The translations under genes were made by a program, and so were the position numbers. A stretch of 64,000 nt of DNA from an uncultured Alloprevotella sp. Its GTDB lineage: Bacteria > Bacteroidota > Bacteroidia > Bacteroidales > Bacteroidaceae. The notes beneath the pieces were generated by a model that saw nothing but the letters and a program-made list of their open reading frames with translations, searched no databases and had not been told where the DNA came from. The stretch's first letter is position 1; each line of letters begins with the position of its first letter. The stretch lies in assembly GCA_944320745.1 (NCBI GenBank), contig CALUIN010000003.1:1-64000 (forward strand), written 5' to 3'. Shown here piece after piece: positions 18,876 to 26,755 of this stretch.

Positions 18876-18999
18876 GATATGTCGTATTTTTTTCCTAACT
18901 TAGCTTGCTAATTTGGCGTACTGGGCACAAAGCCCATCTTCTACGCGCGGCCATTCCAGGTTGCGCCCTTTGCACATGAATAGTAAAAAACGACATATC
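18876..18999 (+). promoter_or_regulatory. Inverted repeat flanking the recJ leader
   Basis: GATATGTCG at 18876-18884, followed by a T-run, is mirrored by an A-run and CGACATATC at 18991-18999, ending one base before the recJ ATG. If transcribed as one RNA, the arms would pair and cover the start region. A weak -7-like TAACTTAG lies between the arms at 18896-18903; a promoter there would exclude the left arm from the mRNA. A separate GC-rich hairpin (about 18845-18875) probably ends the GH95-like transcript. Confidence 0.45.
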
Positions 19000-19000
19000 A

Positions 19001-20719
19001 ATGATTTACAACTGGATTTACGAAGCGCCCTCTCCCGAGCGGGCCGCGGCCGCGAACCGGCTGGCGCGGGAGCTGAGCCTCCATCCCTCGCTCGGGAAGC
19101 TGCTCCTCGACCGCGGCTTCACCGACACGGCCGAGGCGTACCGCTTCTTCCGCCCGCAGCTGACAGAGCTGCACAACCCGTTCCTCATGGACGACATGCA
19201 GGCGGCCGTCGACCGCCTGAACGAGGCCATGGGCCGCAAGGAGCGCATCATGGTCTACGGCGACTACGACGTGGACGGCTGCACGGCCGTGGCGCTGGTC
19301 TACAAGTTCCTGCGGCAATACTACTCCAACGTTGACTTCTACATCCCCGACCGCTACGACGAGGGCTACGGCATCTCGCGCAAGGGCATCGACCTGGCGG
19401 CCACAGAGGGCGTGCGTCTCATCATCGTGCTGGACTGCGGCATCAAGGCGGTCGAGGAAATAGCCTACGCCAAGTCGAAAGGCATAGACTTCATCATCTG
19501 CGACCACCACGTGCCGGACGAAGAGCTACCCTGCGCCGTGGCCATACTCAACCCCAAGCGGCGCGACAACCACTACCCCTATACGCACCTCTCGGGCTGC
19601 GGCGTAGGCTTCAAGCTCATGCAGGCCTTCGCCGTAAGCAACGGCATAGAGTTCAACAAGCTCGTGCCTCTGCTTGACCTTTGCGCCGTCAGCATTGCCT
19701 CGGACATCGTACCCGTCATGGGCGAGAACCGCATCCTCGCCTACCACGGGCTGCGCCGCCTCAACTCCAACCCCAGCATCGGCCTGCGCGCCATCGTGGA
19801 CGTATGCGGGCTGGGCGGACGCGAGCTCTCGATGAGCGACATCATATTCAAGATAGGACCGCGCATCAACGCGTCGGGACGGATGCAGAACGGCCGCGAA
19901 GCCGTAGAGCTCCTCGTCGAAAAGGACTACGCCCTGGCGCTGGAGAAAGCCAACCGCATCAACCTCTACAACGAGGCGCGCAAAGACCTGGACAAGCAGA
20001 TGACAGAGGAAGCCATCGAGCAGGTGACGGAACTGCCGGACCTGGACCGGCGCCGCAGCATCGTCATCTGCAACGAGAAGTGGCACAAGGGCGTCATAGG
20101 CATCGTGGCCTCGCGACTGACGGAACAGTACTACCGGCCGGCCGTGGTGCTCACATGCGCCGACGGCATCGCCACAGGCTCGGCCCGCTCCGTGTCGGGA
20201 TTCGACGTGTACCGCGCCGTACAGAGCTGCGCCGACCTGCTCGAAAACTTCGGCGGCCACACCTACGCGGCGGGGCTGTCGCTCAAAGCGGAGCACGTGG
20301 AAGAGTTCAGCCGGAGGTTCGAGAAATACGTGGCCGACCACATCCGCAACGAACAGACGCAGCCCAGCCTGTACATCGACGCGCTCCTCGACTTCAAGGA
20401 CGTCACGTTCCGCTTCTACCAGCAGCTGAAGCGCTTCTCTCCGTTCGGTCCCGGTAACGAAAGGCCCATCTTCTGCACACGCCGCGTCTACGACTACGGC
20501 ACAAGCAAGGTCGTGGGCCGGGGACAGGAGCACATCAAACTGGAACTCGTCGACAACCGAAGCAGCCGCGTCATGAACGGCATAGCCTTCGGGCAAAGCT
20601 CCCAGGCCCGCTACATCAAGACCAAGCGCGCCTTCGACATCTGCTACGCCATAGAGGAAAACTCCCACAAGCACGGCGAAGTGCAACTGCAAATCGAGGA
20701 CATCCGGCCCTGCGAGTAA
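19001..20719 (+). CDS. recJ: Single-stranded-DNA-specific exonuclease RecJ
   Basis: A 572-residue 5'-3' exonuclease of the DHH family, acting in recombination and mismatch or base-excision repair. The metal-binding motifs are clear: DYDVDG at 88-93, DCGIKA near 146 and CDHHVPD at 167-173, followed by the DHHA1 region (SGRMQNGREAVELL, then GHTYAAG). Length is typical. The recQ helicase gene follows 46 bp downstream, and RecQ unwinds DNA to feed RecJ, so the pair forms a functional repair operon. Confidence 0.95.
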   Translation: MIYNWIYEAPSPERAAAANRLARELSLHPSLGKLLLDRGFTDTAEAYRFFRPQLTELHNPFLMDDMQAAVDRLNEAMGRKERIMVYGDYDVDGCTAVALVYKFLRQYYSNVDFYIPDRYDEGYGISRKGIDLAATEGVRLIIVLDCGIKAVEEIAYAKSKGIDFIICDHHVPDEELPCAVAILNPKRRDNHYPYTHLSGCGVGFKLMQAFAVSNGIEFNKLVPLLDLCAVSIASDIVPVMGENRILAYHGLRRLNSNPSIGLRAIVDVCGLGGRELSMSDIIFKIGPRINASGRMQNGREAVELLVEKDYALALEKANRINLYNEARKDLDKQMTEEAIEQVTELPDLDRRRSIVICNEKWHKGVIGIVASRLTEQYYRPAVVLTCADGIATGSARSVSGFDVYRAVQSCADLLENFGGHTYAAGLSLKAEHVEEFSRRFEKYVADHIRNEQTQPSLYIDALLDFKDVTFRFYQQLKRFSPFGPGNERPIFCTRRVYDYGTSKVVGRGQEHIKLELVDNRSSRVMNGIAFGQSSQARYIKTKRAFDICYAIEENSHKHGEVQLQIEDIRPCE

Positions 20720-20765
20720 ACGCAGAGACAGGCCGCCGGGCCTCACTCTTTACCCTAACGACCAC

Positions 20766-22733
20766 ATGGAAGAACACGGTTTTTCCCAAGCTACGGAGCA
20801 GGACTTCACGGCCCTGCTCCGACAGTATTGGGGCTACGACAGCTTCCGCGGCATCCAGCCCGAGATCATCCGCAGCATAGCCGACGGCCACGACACCCTG
20901 GGACTGATGCCCACGGGCGGCGGCAAGAGCCTCACCTTCCAGGTGCCGGCGCTCGCCCTCAAGGGCATGACGCTCGTCGTCACGCCCCTCATCGCCCTGA
21001 TGAAGGACCAGGTGGACCACCTCTGCAGCCGCGGCATACGCGCCGCCGCCGTCTACTCCGGCCAGCAGCGCGAGGAGATGCTGAAAATACTGGACAACAG
21101 CGTCTTCGGCGCCTACAAGTTGCTATACGTATCGCCCGAGCGCCTCGGCACCGAACTCTTTCTCAACAAGCTCAGGCGGATGGACGTGAGCTTCATCACG
21201 GTGGACGAGGCGCACTGCATCTCGCAGTGGGGTTACGACTTCCGCCCGGCCTACCTGCAAATCGCGCAAATCCGCCGCCATCTGCCCGACGCCCCCGTAC
21301 TGGCGCTCACGGCCACCGCCACCCCCGACGTGGTGCGCGACATCTGCCGCCAGCTGGCCAGGCCAGGCCAGGCGGCAGGAGCGGCGGCGGCCGACGGCTG
21401 CTGCGGCTTCAGGGTGTTCCGCATGAGCTTCGCGCGGCCCAACCTGCGCTACGTGGTCCGCCGCACGGAGGACAAGTCCGCCAAGCTGGTCCACATCCTG
21501 CGCAGCGTACCGGGCCCGGCCATAGTCTACACCCGCAGCCGGCGCGGCACGACCGACGTCGCACGGATGCTGGAGCAGGAGGGCATCAGCGCGCTCAGCT
21601 ACCACGCGGGCCTCACGAACGTGGACAAAGACGTAAGGCAGCGCGCCTGGCAGGAAGGCGAGACGCGCGTCATGGTAGCGACCAACGCCTTCGGGATGGG
21701 CATCGACAAGGCCGACGTAAGGCTCGTCGTCCACATGGACTTGCCCGACTCCGTCGAGGCCTATTTCCAGGAGGCCGGGCGCGCCGGGCGCGACGGCCGC
21801 GACGCTTTCGCCGTGCTGCTCTACAACAACCGCGACCACGGGAAAATGTTGCGCCGCATCCCCGAGACGTTTCCCGAGAAGGAGTTCGTAGGCCGCGTGT
21901 ACGACCGCCTGGGCGACTTCTTCCAGCTTGCCGTGGGCGACGGTTTCCAGGTAACCTACGAGTTCAACCTGGAGCGCTTCTGCGCCCTGTTCAAGTTCTT
22001 CCCCGTCCCCGTAGTGAGCGCGCTCCAGCTACTCACCCGCGCCGGATACCTGGACTACCGCGAGGAGGAGGAGAACAACTCGCGGCTGCTCTTCCTCGTG
22101 GACCGCGACGAACTCTACCACATGCGCCGCCTGCCGGGCCACGGCGAAGAGATTGTCCGCACCGTGCTGCGATGCTACGGCGGTGTCTTCTCGGACTACG
22201 TCTTTATTGACGAGCAGCTCCTGGCGCTGCACTGCGGCCTGACGGTGCACGAGGTGTACGAGACGCTCAAGGCGCTGACGCACATGCGCCTGCTCCACTA
22301 CGTGCCGCGCAAGGACGTGCCGCGCATCACCTACCTGACGCGCCGTGTCGACGTGGGGCAGGTCTACCTTCCGCCCGAGGTCTACGAGGAGCGGAAGGCC
22401 AACTACACGCAGCGGGTAATGGCCATCCTGCGCTATGCGGCCGAGGACGACGAATGCCGCAGCCGCTACCTGCTGCGCTACTTCGGCGAGGAGGGGGCGG
22501 CGGACTGCGGCCGCTGCGACGTGTGCGCCGCGCGGCGACGCCAGGCTCCGCGCGGCGACGCGCTGGCGGAGTGCGTCGCGGCGCAGCTGGCCGACGGCCA
22601 GCCCCGGCGGCCGGCCGACCTGCGCTACGACGGCTTCACGGACGCCGCGCTCGGCGAGGCCCTGCGCCGCCTGACGGAAGAGGGCCGCATCGTCCTGCGC
22701 GACGGCTTCTACGTGCTCGCCCCCGGCCGCTGA
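20766..22733 (+). CDS. recQ: ATP-dependent DNA helicase RecQ
   Basis: A 655-residue superfamily 2 helicase that unwinds DNA 3'-5'. Walker A TGGGKS includes Lys54, the DEAH box is at 147-150 (DEAHCISQWG), and motif VI QEAGRAGRDG is intact. The RecQ zinc-binding domain is seen as YLLRYFGE with CGRCDVC near residue 585. A winged-helix region lies around it, and the C-terminus is short, with no obvious HRDC domain. An Ala/Gly-rich insert (GQAAGAAAADGC) sits after motif III. It is co-directional with recJ and ends at a terminator shared with the convergent rpmA gene. Confidence 0.94.
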   Translation: MEEHGFSQATEQDFTALLRQYWGYDSFRGIQPEIIRSIADGHDTLGLMPTGGGKSLTFQVPALALKGMTLVVTPLIALMKDQVDHLCSRGIRAAAVYSGQQREEMLKILDNSVFGAYKLLYVSPERLGTELFLNKLRRMDVSFITVDEAHCISQWGYDFRPAYLQIAQIRRHLPDAPVLALTATATPDVVRDICRQLARPGQAAGAAAADGCCGFRVFRMSFARPNLRYVVRRTEDKSAKLVHILRSVPGPAIVYTRSRRGTTDVARMLEQEGISALSYHAGLTNVDKDVRQRAWQEGETRVMVATNAFGMGIDKADVRLVVHMDLPDSVEAYFQEAGRAGRDGRDAFAVLLYNNRDHGKMLRRIPETFPEKEFVGRVYDRLGDFFQLAVGDGFQVTYEFNLERFCALFKFFPVPVVSALQLLTRAGYLDYREEEENNSRLLFLVDRDELYHMRRLPGHGEEIVRTVLRCYGGVFSDYVFIDEQLLALHCGLTVHEVYETLKALTHMRLLHYVPRKDVPRITYLTRRVDVGQVYLPPEVYEERKANYTQRVMAILRYAAEDDECRSRYLLRYFGEEGAADCGRCDVCAARRRQAPRGDALAECVAAQLADGQPRRPADLRYDGFTDAALGEALRRLTEEGRIVLRDGFYVLAPGR

Positions 22734-22760
22734 CCCGCCGGGACGGGTGGATACAGAAAG

Positions 22761-22810
22761 ACGGCAGGCGCCTCCCGCGCGTTGCGGGGAAGCGCCTGCC
22801 GTAATTTTTT
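22761..22810. terminator. Terminator between recQ and rpmA
   Basis: An 11-bp perfect stem (22761-22771 with 22792-22802), with a further inner GC stem, is followed by AATTTTTT on the plus strand. It ends recQ and may also stop the convergent ribosomal-protein transcript. Confidence 0.85.
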
Positions 22811-22826
22811 CCGCTGGGGTTAAACC

Positions 22827-23090
22827 TCAGGCCTCGGCTTGGGGCTCTACGGACACCACGCTGCGGTTGCGGTTGCCGCGGTGGAACGTCACTACGCCGT
22901 CGGTCAGCGCGAAAAGCGTGTGGTCGCTGCCCATGCCGACGTTCTTGCCGGGATAGTGCACCGTGCCGCGCTGACGCACGATAATGTTGCCGGCGACGCA
23001 TACCTGGCCGCCCCAAATCTTAACGCCTAATCTTTTGGAAGCCGACTCACGGCCGTTCTTAGAACTACCTACACCTTTCTTGTGTGCCAT
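22827..23090 (-). CDS. rpmA: 50S ribosomal protein L27 (bL27)
   Basis: An 87-residue ribosomal protein at the peptidyl-transferase centre. The N-terminus [16 protein letters not shown] is that of the classic family without a cleavable extension. [10 protein letters not shown] and [10 protein letters not shown] are conserved. Most bacteria have Phe where this protein has Trp in KIWGGQ. It lies 19 bp after rplU on the minus strand, the usual pairing. Confidence 0.97.
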   Translation of the reverse strand: MAHKKGVGSSKNGRESASKRLGVKIWGGQVCVAGNIIVRQRGTVHYPGKNVGMGSDHTLFALTDGVVTFHRGNRNRSVVSVEPQAEA

Positions 23091-23109
23091 TTTCTTCTAA
23101 TTTTCAGGG

Positions 23110-23427
23110 TTAAGCGATGACTTGTTTGATACTCAGTTCGGTGAACTGGTGGCGATAGCCGTTCAACTTGCGGTAGCCCTTGCGGCGCTTCTTGTGGAAG
23201 ACGAGCACCTTGTCGCCCTTCACCAGCGGCGAGAGTACTTCGCAAACCACCTTGGCACCTTCCACGGTGGGCGCGCCTACGGTGATCTGGCCGTCCTTCT
23301 CTACCAATAAAACTTTTCCGAACTCAACAGTCTGGCCGTTCTCGGCAGCGCTGATGTGGTTCACATAGAGCTTTCTGCCTTCCTCAGCCTTGAACTGCTG
23401 ACCGTTAATCTCTACGATTGCGTACAT
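23110..23427 (-). CDS. rplU: 50S ribosomal protein L21 (bL21)
   Basis: A 105-residue protein binding 23S r[20 protein letters not shown] at the N-terminus and [22 protein letters not shown] near the C-terminus are diagnostic. It is first in the rplU-rpmA pair, with its own promoter at 23518-23525 and a structured leader of about 85 nt. Confidence 0.97.
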   Translation of the reverse strand: MYAIVEINGQQFKAEEGRKLYVNHISAAENGQTVEFGKVLLVEKDGQITVGAPTVEGAKVVCEVLSPLVKGDKVLVFHKKRRKGYRKLNGYRHQFTELSIKQVIA

Positions 23428-23462
23428 TGTGAATTAGGATATAAACGGATTTACTCCGTGGG

Positions 23463-23525
23463 GCGGGCTTCTTCGTGAAGCCGCTTGTATAGCCCCGGCG
23501 GACTCTAAAATCGGCTGCAAATTTA
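23463..23525 (-). promoter_or_regulatory. rplU promoter and leader hairpin
   Basis: On the minus strand the -7 box TAAATTTG is at 23518-23525. The leader that follows contains a hairpin (stem 23463-23471 with 23477-23484, one bulged base, 5-base loop). Ribosomal-protein leaders often control their own operons, but no family match is claimed. Confidence 0.5.
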
Positions 23526-23629
23526 CTACTTTTTTCGGACAACAGCTTCATTGCGGACCAATTATTTGCTAAATTCGCGCAAAAGCGCGCCCGATACGCC
23601 GTGCGCCCCGCCGGCGACTGGCTGCGGCC

Positions 23630-23709
23630 ACTGGCCTTAGCCCCGTGCGGACGCGCCTTAGCCCCGTGCGGACGCGCCTTAGCCTCGTGCGGACGCGCCT
23701 TAGCCCCGT
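23630..23709. repeat. 21-bp phased repeat cluster F
   Basis: CTTAG cores at 23636, 23657, 23678 and 23699 are 21 bp apart and almost identical. The cluster is in the 436-bp gap between the divergent rplU and transglutaminase-like genes. The remainder of the gap holds their promoters and no open gene. Confidence 0.92.
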
Positions 23710-23820
23710 AAAGCGCAGAACGCCGTGAGGGGCGGCGGACGGAGGGACAGGGGGCAAAAGATTCGGCGCGCGACGGCCTGTTTTAGACCGGGACAGGCCT
23801 GAGTTATGGCCTTTTCTTCC

Positions 23821-23828
23821 TATATTTG
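23821..23828 (+). promoter_or_regulatory. -7 box of the transglutaminase-like gene
   Basis: TATATTTG lies 35 bases before the ATG at 23864. Confidence 0.6.
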
Positions 23829-23863
23829 CATTTAGAAACACTTCATAACCCTTCATCGCTACC

Positions 23864-26611
23864 ATGAAACGACTCATCCTTTCCCTACTGCTTGCCGCCG
23901 GCCTCGTCCCGCTGGCCGGCCAGACGGCGCAGGAGGTGCGGCAGGACTTCTTCAGACGCTTCAGCGAGACGGCGGCACGCGACGCCGCCCAGGCCATGAT
24001 GCAGCTGAACCTTAAGCCGGAATGCCTCAGCGCCCTCGAGTTTCTCTACGCCTACATGCCCGGCCCGGACATGGCAGACTATCCGCTCTCCTTCTACGTG
24101 GCTCAGACCGAATGCGCCCTGAGGGCACGGCGCGAAATGCCCTGGGGCGCCACGGTGCCCGAGCGCGAATGGCTCCACTTCGTCCTGCCCGTCCGCGTCA
24201 ACAACGAGAACCTGGACACCTTCCGCACAGCGCGCTACGAGGAGCTGAAGCAGCGCGTCGCGGGGCTCTCCATGCGCGACGCTGTGCTCGAGGTGAACCA
24301 CTGGTGCCACGAGTACGTGACCTACCAGCCTTCGGACAGTCGCACCTCGGCCCCGCTGGCCACCATGCGCAGCGCCACCGGCCGCTGCGGCGAGGAGTCC
24401 ACATTCACCGTGGCCGCCCTGCGCGCCGTCGGCATTCCTGCGCGCCAGGTCTACACGCCGCGCTGGGCACACACCGACGACAACCACGCATGGGTGGAAG
24501 CATGGGTGGACGGCAAGTGGTACTTCCTGGGCGCCTGCGAGCCGGAGCCGGTCCTCAACCTGGGGTGGTTCAACCAGCCCGCCTCGCGCGGCATGCTCAT
24601 GCACACGAAGGTCTACGGCCGATACGACGGGCCGGAGGACGTCATCGGCCGCACGCCGTGCTACACCGAAATCAACGTGACGGCAAACTATGCCCCCGTG
24701 GCACGGACTACCGTCGTGGTGACCGACACTGCAGGCCGGCCCGTCACGGGCGCCGACGTGGAGTTCAAACTGTATAACTACGCGGAGTTCTTCACCGTGT
24801 GCCGCACACGCTCCGACAGCGCAGGCCGGGCCTCAATCACCGCCGGGCTGGGCGACCTGCTGGTATGGGCCGCCCACAACGGACGCTACGGCCTGGCCAA
24901 GTTCACCGTGGGCCAGGGCAGCGAGGTGCGCGTGAGCCTGGACCACAGCAGCGGCGAAGCCTTCAGCCTGGACCTCGACGTCACGCCGCCCGCCGGGCGC
25001 AACAACCTGCCCCGCGTGCCGGAGGCCGCCGCCAAGGCCAACGATCACCGCAAGGCCGTGGAGGACTCCATACGGACGGCCTACGTGCTCACGTTTCCCG
25101 ACTCGGCGGCCATAGCCGCCTTCGCCGGGCGCACGGGCCTCGGCTTCGACCAGGTGCGGCCGCTCGTCGAGAAGAGCCGCGGCAACCACGCCGCCGCCTT
25201 CGCCCTGCTCGAACGCTACGGGCAGGCGGCCGTCACGCTGCTTTCCACCGTGAGCGACAAGGACCTGCGCGACTTTGACCCGGCCGTCCTGGCCGACCAC
25301 CTGGAGGCCGCACGGACCGGCGCCGACTCGCTCGGCGACTGGACGGCTACGGAGACCTACCGCCGCTACGTGCTCTGTCCGCGCATCGGCAACGAGCGGC
25401 TCACGCCGTGGCGCAGCTATCTGCAAAAGGCCTTCACGCCGGCGCAACGGGCCGCCTTCAGCCAGGCTCCGGAACGCCTCGCGCTCTGGATTCTCCAGAA
25501 CGTGCAGACCGACAGCCTGCACAATCCGCTCGGGCTCTGCCTCTCGCCGGAATCGGCCTTCCGCTGCCGGCTGGCGGACGTGGCGGGCCAGAGCCGCCTC
25601 TTCGTGGCGGCCGCCCGCGCGCTCAACGTGGCGGCCCGCATCGACGAGGTGACGGGCAAGGTGCAGTATGCGCTGGAGCACACCGGCGCGCCGCAATGGC
25701 ACACCGTCCCCTTCAGCGACAAGGCATGGCGCACGCGCACCCTGGCCCAGGAGAAGGTAAGGCAGGCCCGCGCGAAAGTGGGTCTGGCGCAGGAAGAGGC
25801 AGCCGGCGAAGCGGCGATGCCGGACAGCCTGGCGCTGACGGCCGCTCCGGCTCCCGCTCACCTGAAACTCGGCTTCACCCCGCGCCGCTACATGGAGAAC
25901 CCGAAGTACTACACCCACTTCACCCTGAGCCGCCTGCAGGGCGGGATGCCCGCGTTGCTCAACTACGCTGAGAACGCCACGTGGGAGCATCCCTTCAGCG
26001 AGGGCGTGGAGGCCGATGCCGGCGACTATCTGCTCACCTCCGGCACGCGCATGGCGGACGGCAGCGTGCTGGCCCACATGGCCGTGTTCGCCGCCGCGCC
26101 GGGCGCCTCGGTAGAGGTCCCGCTCGTCATGCGCGAGGACCGCACGGGGCTGCAGGTCATCGGCAGCTTCAACTCCGAAAACCTGTACTTCGACGCTGAG
26201 GCGCAGACCGTCCGCTCCGTCCTCGCGACGACGGGGCGCGGCTACTTCGTCGTAGGCCTGCTGCGCGCCAACAACGAGCCGTCCAACCACATCCTGCACG
26301 ACCTGGAGAAGCTCCGCTCCGACCTGGAGAAGTGGGGACGCCCCATCCTCCTACTCTTCCCCTCACAGGACGAACTGGAGCGTTTCAACCAGAACCGCAG
26401 CGAGTTTCCGGGCCTGCCCTCCACCGTACGCTTCGGCGTGGACAGCGAGGGCGCCGTGGCCGCCGACCTCTTCGGCAGCGGGCTCGTCCCGACGCGCGAG
26501 ACGCCCCTGCTCGTCCTCGGCGACACGTTCAACCGCGTCGTATTCTGCGTGCAGGGCTACACCATCGGGGCCGGCGAACAAATCAAGCAGGCGGTGCGGA
26601 AACTGAAATAA
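23864..26611 (+). CDS. Secreted transglutaminase-like domain protein
   Basis: A 915-residue exported protein with a signal peptide (about 1-19). A transglutaminase-like cysteine-protease core lies at about 120-260: Cys175 in GRCGEEST and His208 in DDNHAWVEAW are the first two catalytic residues. The strand that normally supplies the third residue reads WYFLGACEPEP. A carboxypeptidase-regulatory-like beta-sandwich follows (about 275-370), then a long uncharacterised C-terminal half. Members of this kind probably cut or cross-link proteins or peptides in the periplasm. It is transcribed alone and ends at the palindromic terminator at 26638. Confidence 0.85.
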   Translation: MKRLILSLLLAAGLVPLAGQTAQEVRQDFFRRFSETAARDAAQAMMQLNLKPECLSALEFLYAYMPGPDMADYPLSFYVAQTECALRARREMPWGATVPEREWLHFVLPVRVNNENLDTFRTARYEELKQRVAGLSMRDAVLEVNHWCHEYVTYQPSDSRTSAPLATMRSATGRCGEESTFTVAALRAVGIPARQVYTPRWAHTDDNHAWVEAWVDGKWYFLGACEPEPVLNLGWFNQPASRGMLMHTKVYGRYDGPEDVIGRTPCYTEINVTANYAPVARTTVVVTDTAGRPVTGADVEFKLYNYAEFFTVCRTRSDSAGRASITAGLGDLLVWAAHNGRYGLAKFTVGQGSEVRVSLDHSSGEAFSLDLDVTPPAGRNNLPRVPEAAAKANDHRKAVEDSIRTAYVLTFPDSAAIAAFAGRTGLGFDQVRPLVEKSRGNHAAAFALLERYGQAAVTLLSTVSDKDLRDFDPAVLADHLEAARTGADSLGDWTATETYRRYVLCPRIGNERLTPWRSYLQKAFTPAQRAAFSQAPERLALWILQNVQTDSLHNPLGLCLSPESAFRCRLADVAGQSRLFVAAARALNVAARIDEVTGKVQYALEHTGAPQWHTVPFSDKAWRTRTLAQEKVRQARAKVGLAQEEAAGEAAMPDSLALTAAPAPAHLKLGFTPRRYMENPKYYTHFTLSRLQGGMPALLNYAENATWEHPFSEGVEADAGDYLLTSGTRMADGSVLAHMAVFAAAPGASVEVPLVMREDRTGLQVIGSFNSENLYFDAEAQTVRSVLATTGRGYFVVGLLRANNEPSNHILHDLEKLRSDLEKWGRPILLLFPSQDELERFNQNRSEFPGLPSTVRFGVDSEGAVAADLFGSGLVPTRETPLLVLGDTFNRVVFCVQGYTIGAGEQIKQAVRKLK

Positions 26612-26637
26612 GAACATCCCCGCCGGGGAATATACGG

Positions 26638-26665
26638 AAAAAGGAGCGCCGCGGCGCTCCTTTTT
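26638..26665. terminator. Bidirectional palindromic terminator
   Basis: A perfect 18-base palindrome (26643-26660) is flanked by an A-run and a T-run, so it works as an intrinsic terminator on both strands. It separates the convergent transglutaminase-like and outer-membrane barrel genes. Confidence 0.93.
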
Positions 26666-26755
26666 CTTTTGCGATAAGAACGGAATGAGGCGGAGAGCCC
26701 CTGCGGTCCGGGCGGGATGCCGTTCGGTCGCGGGCCGGGCCAGGGCCGCAGAGGG

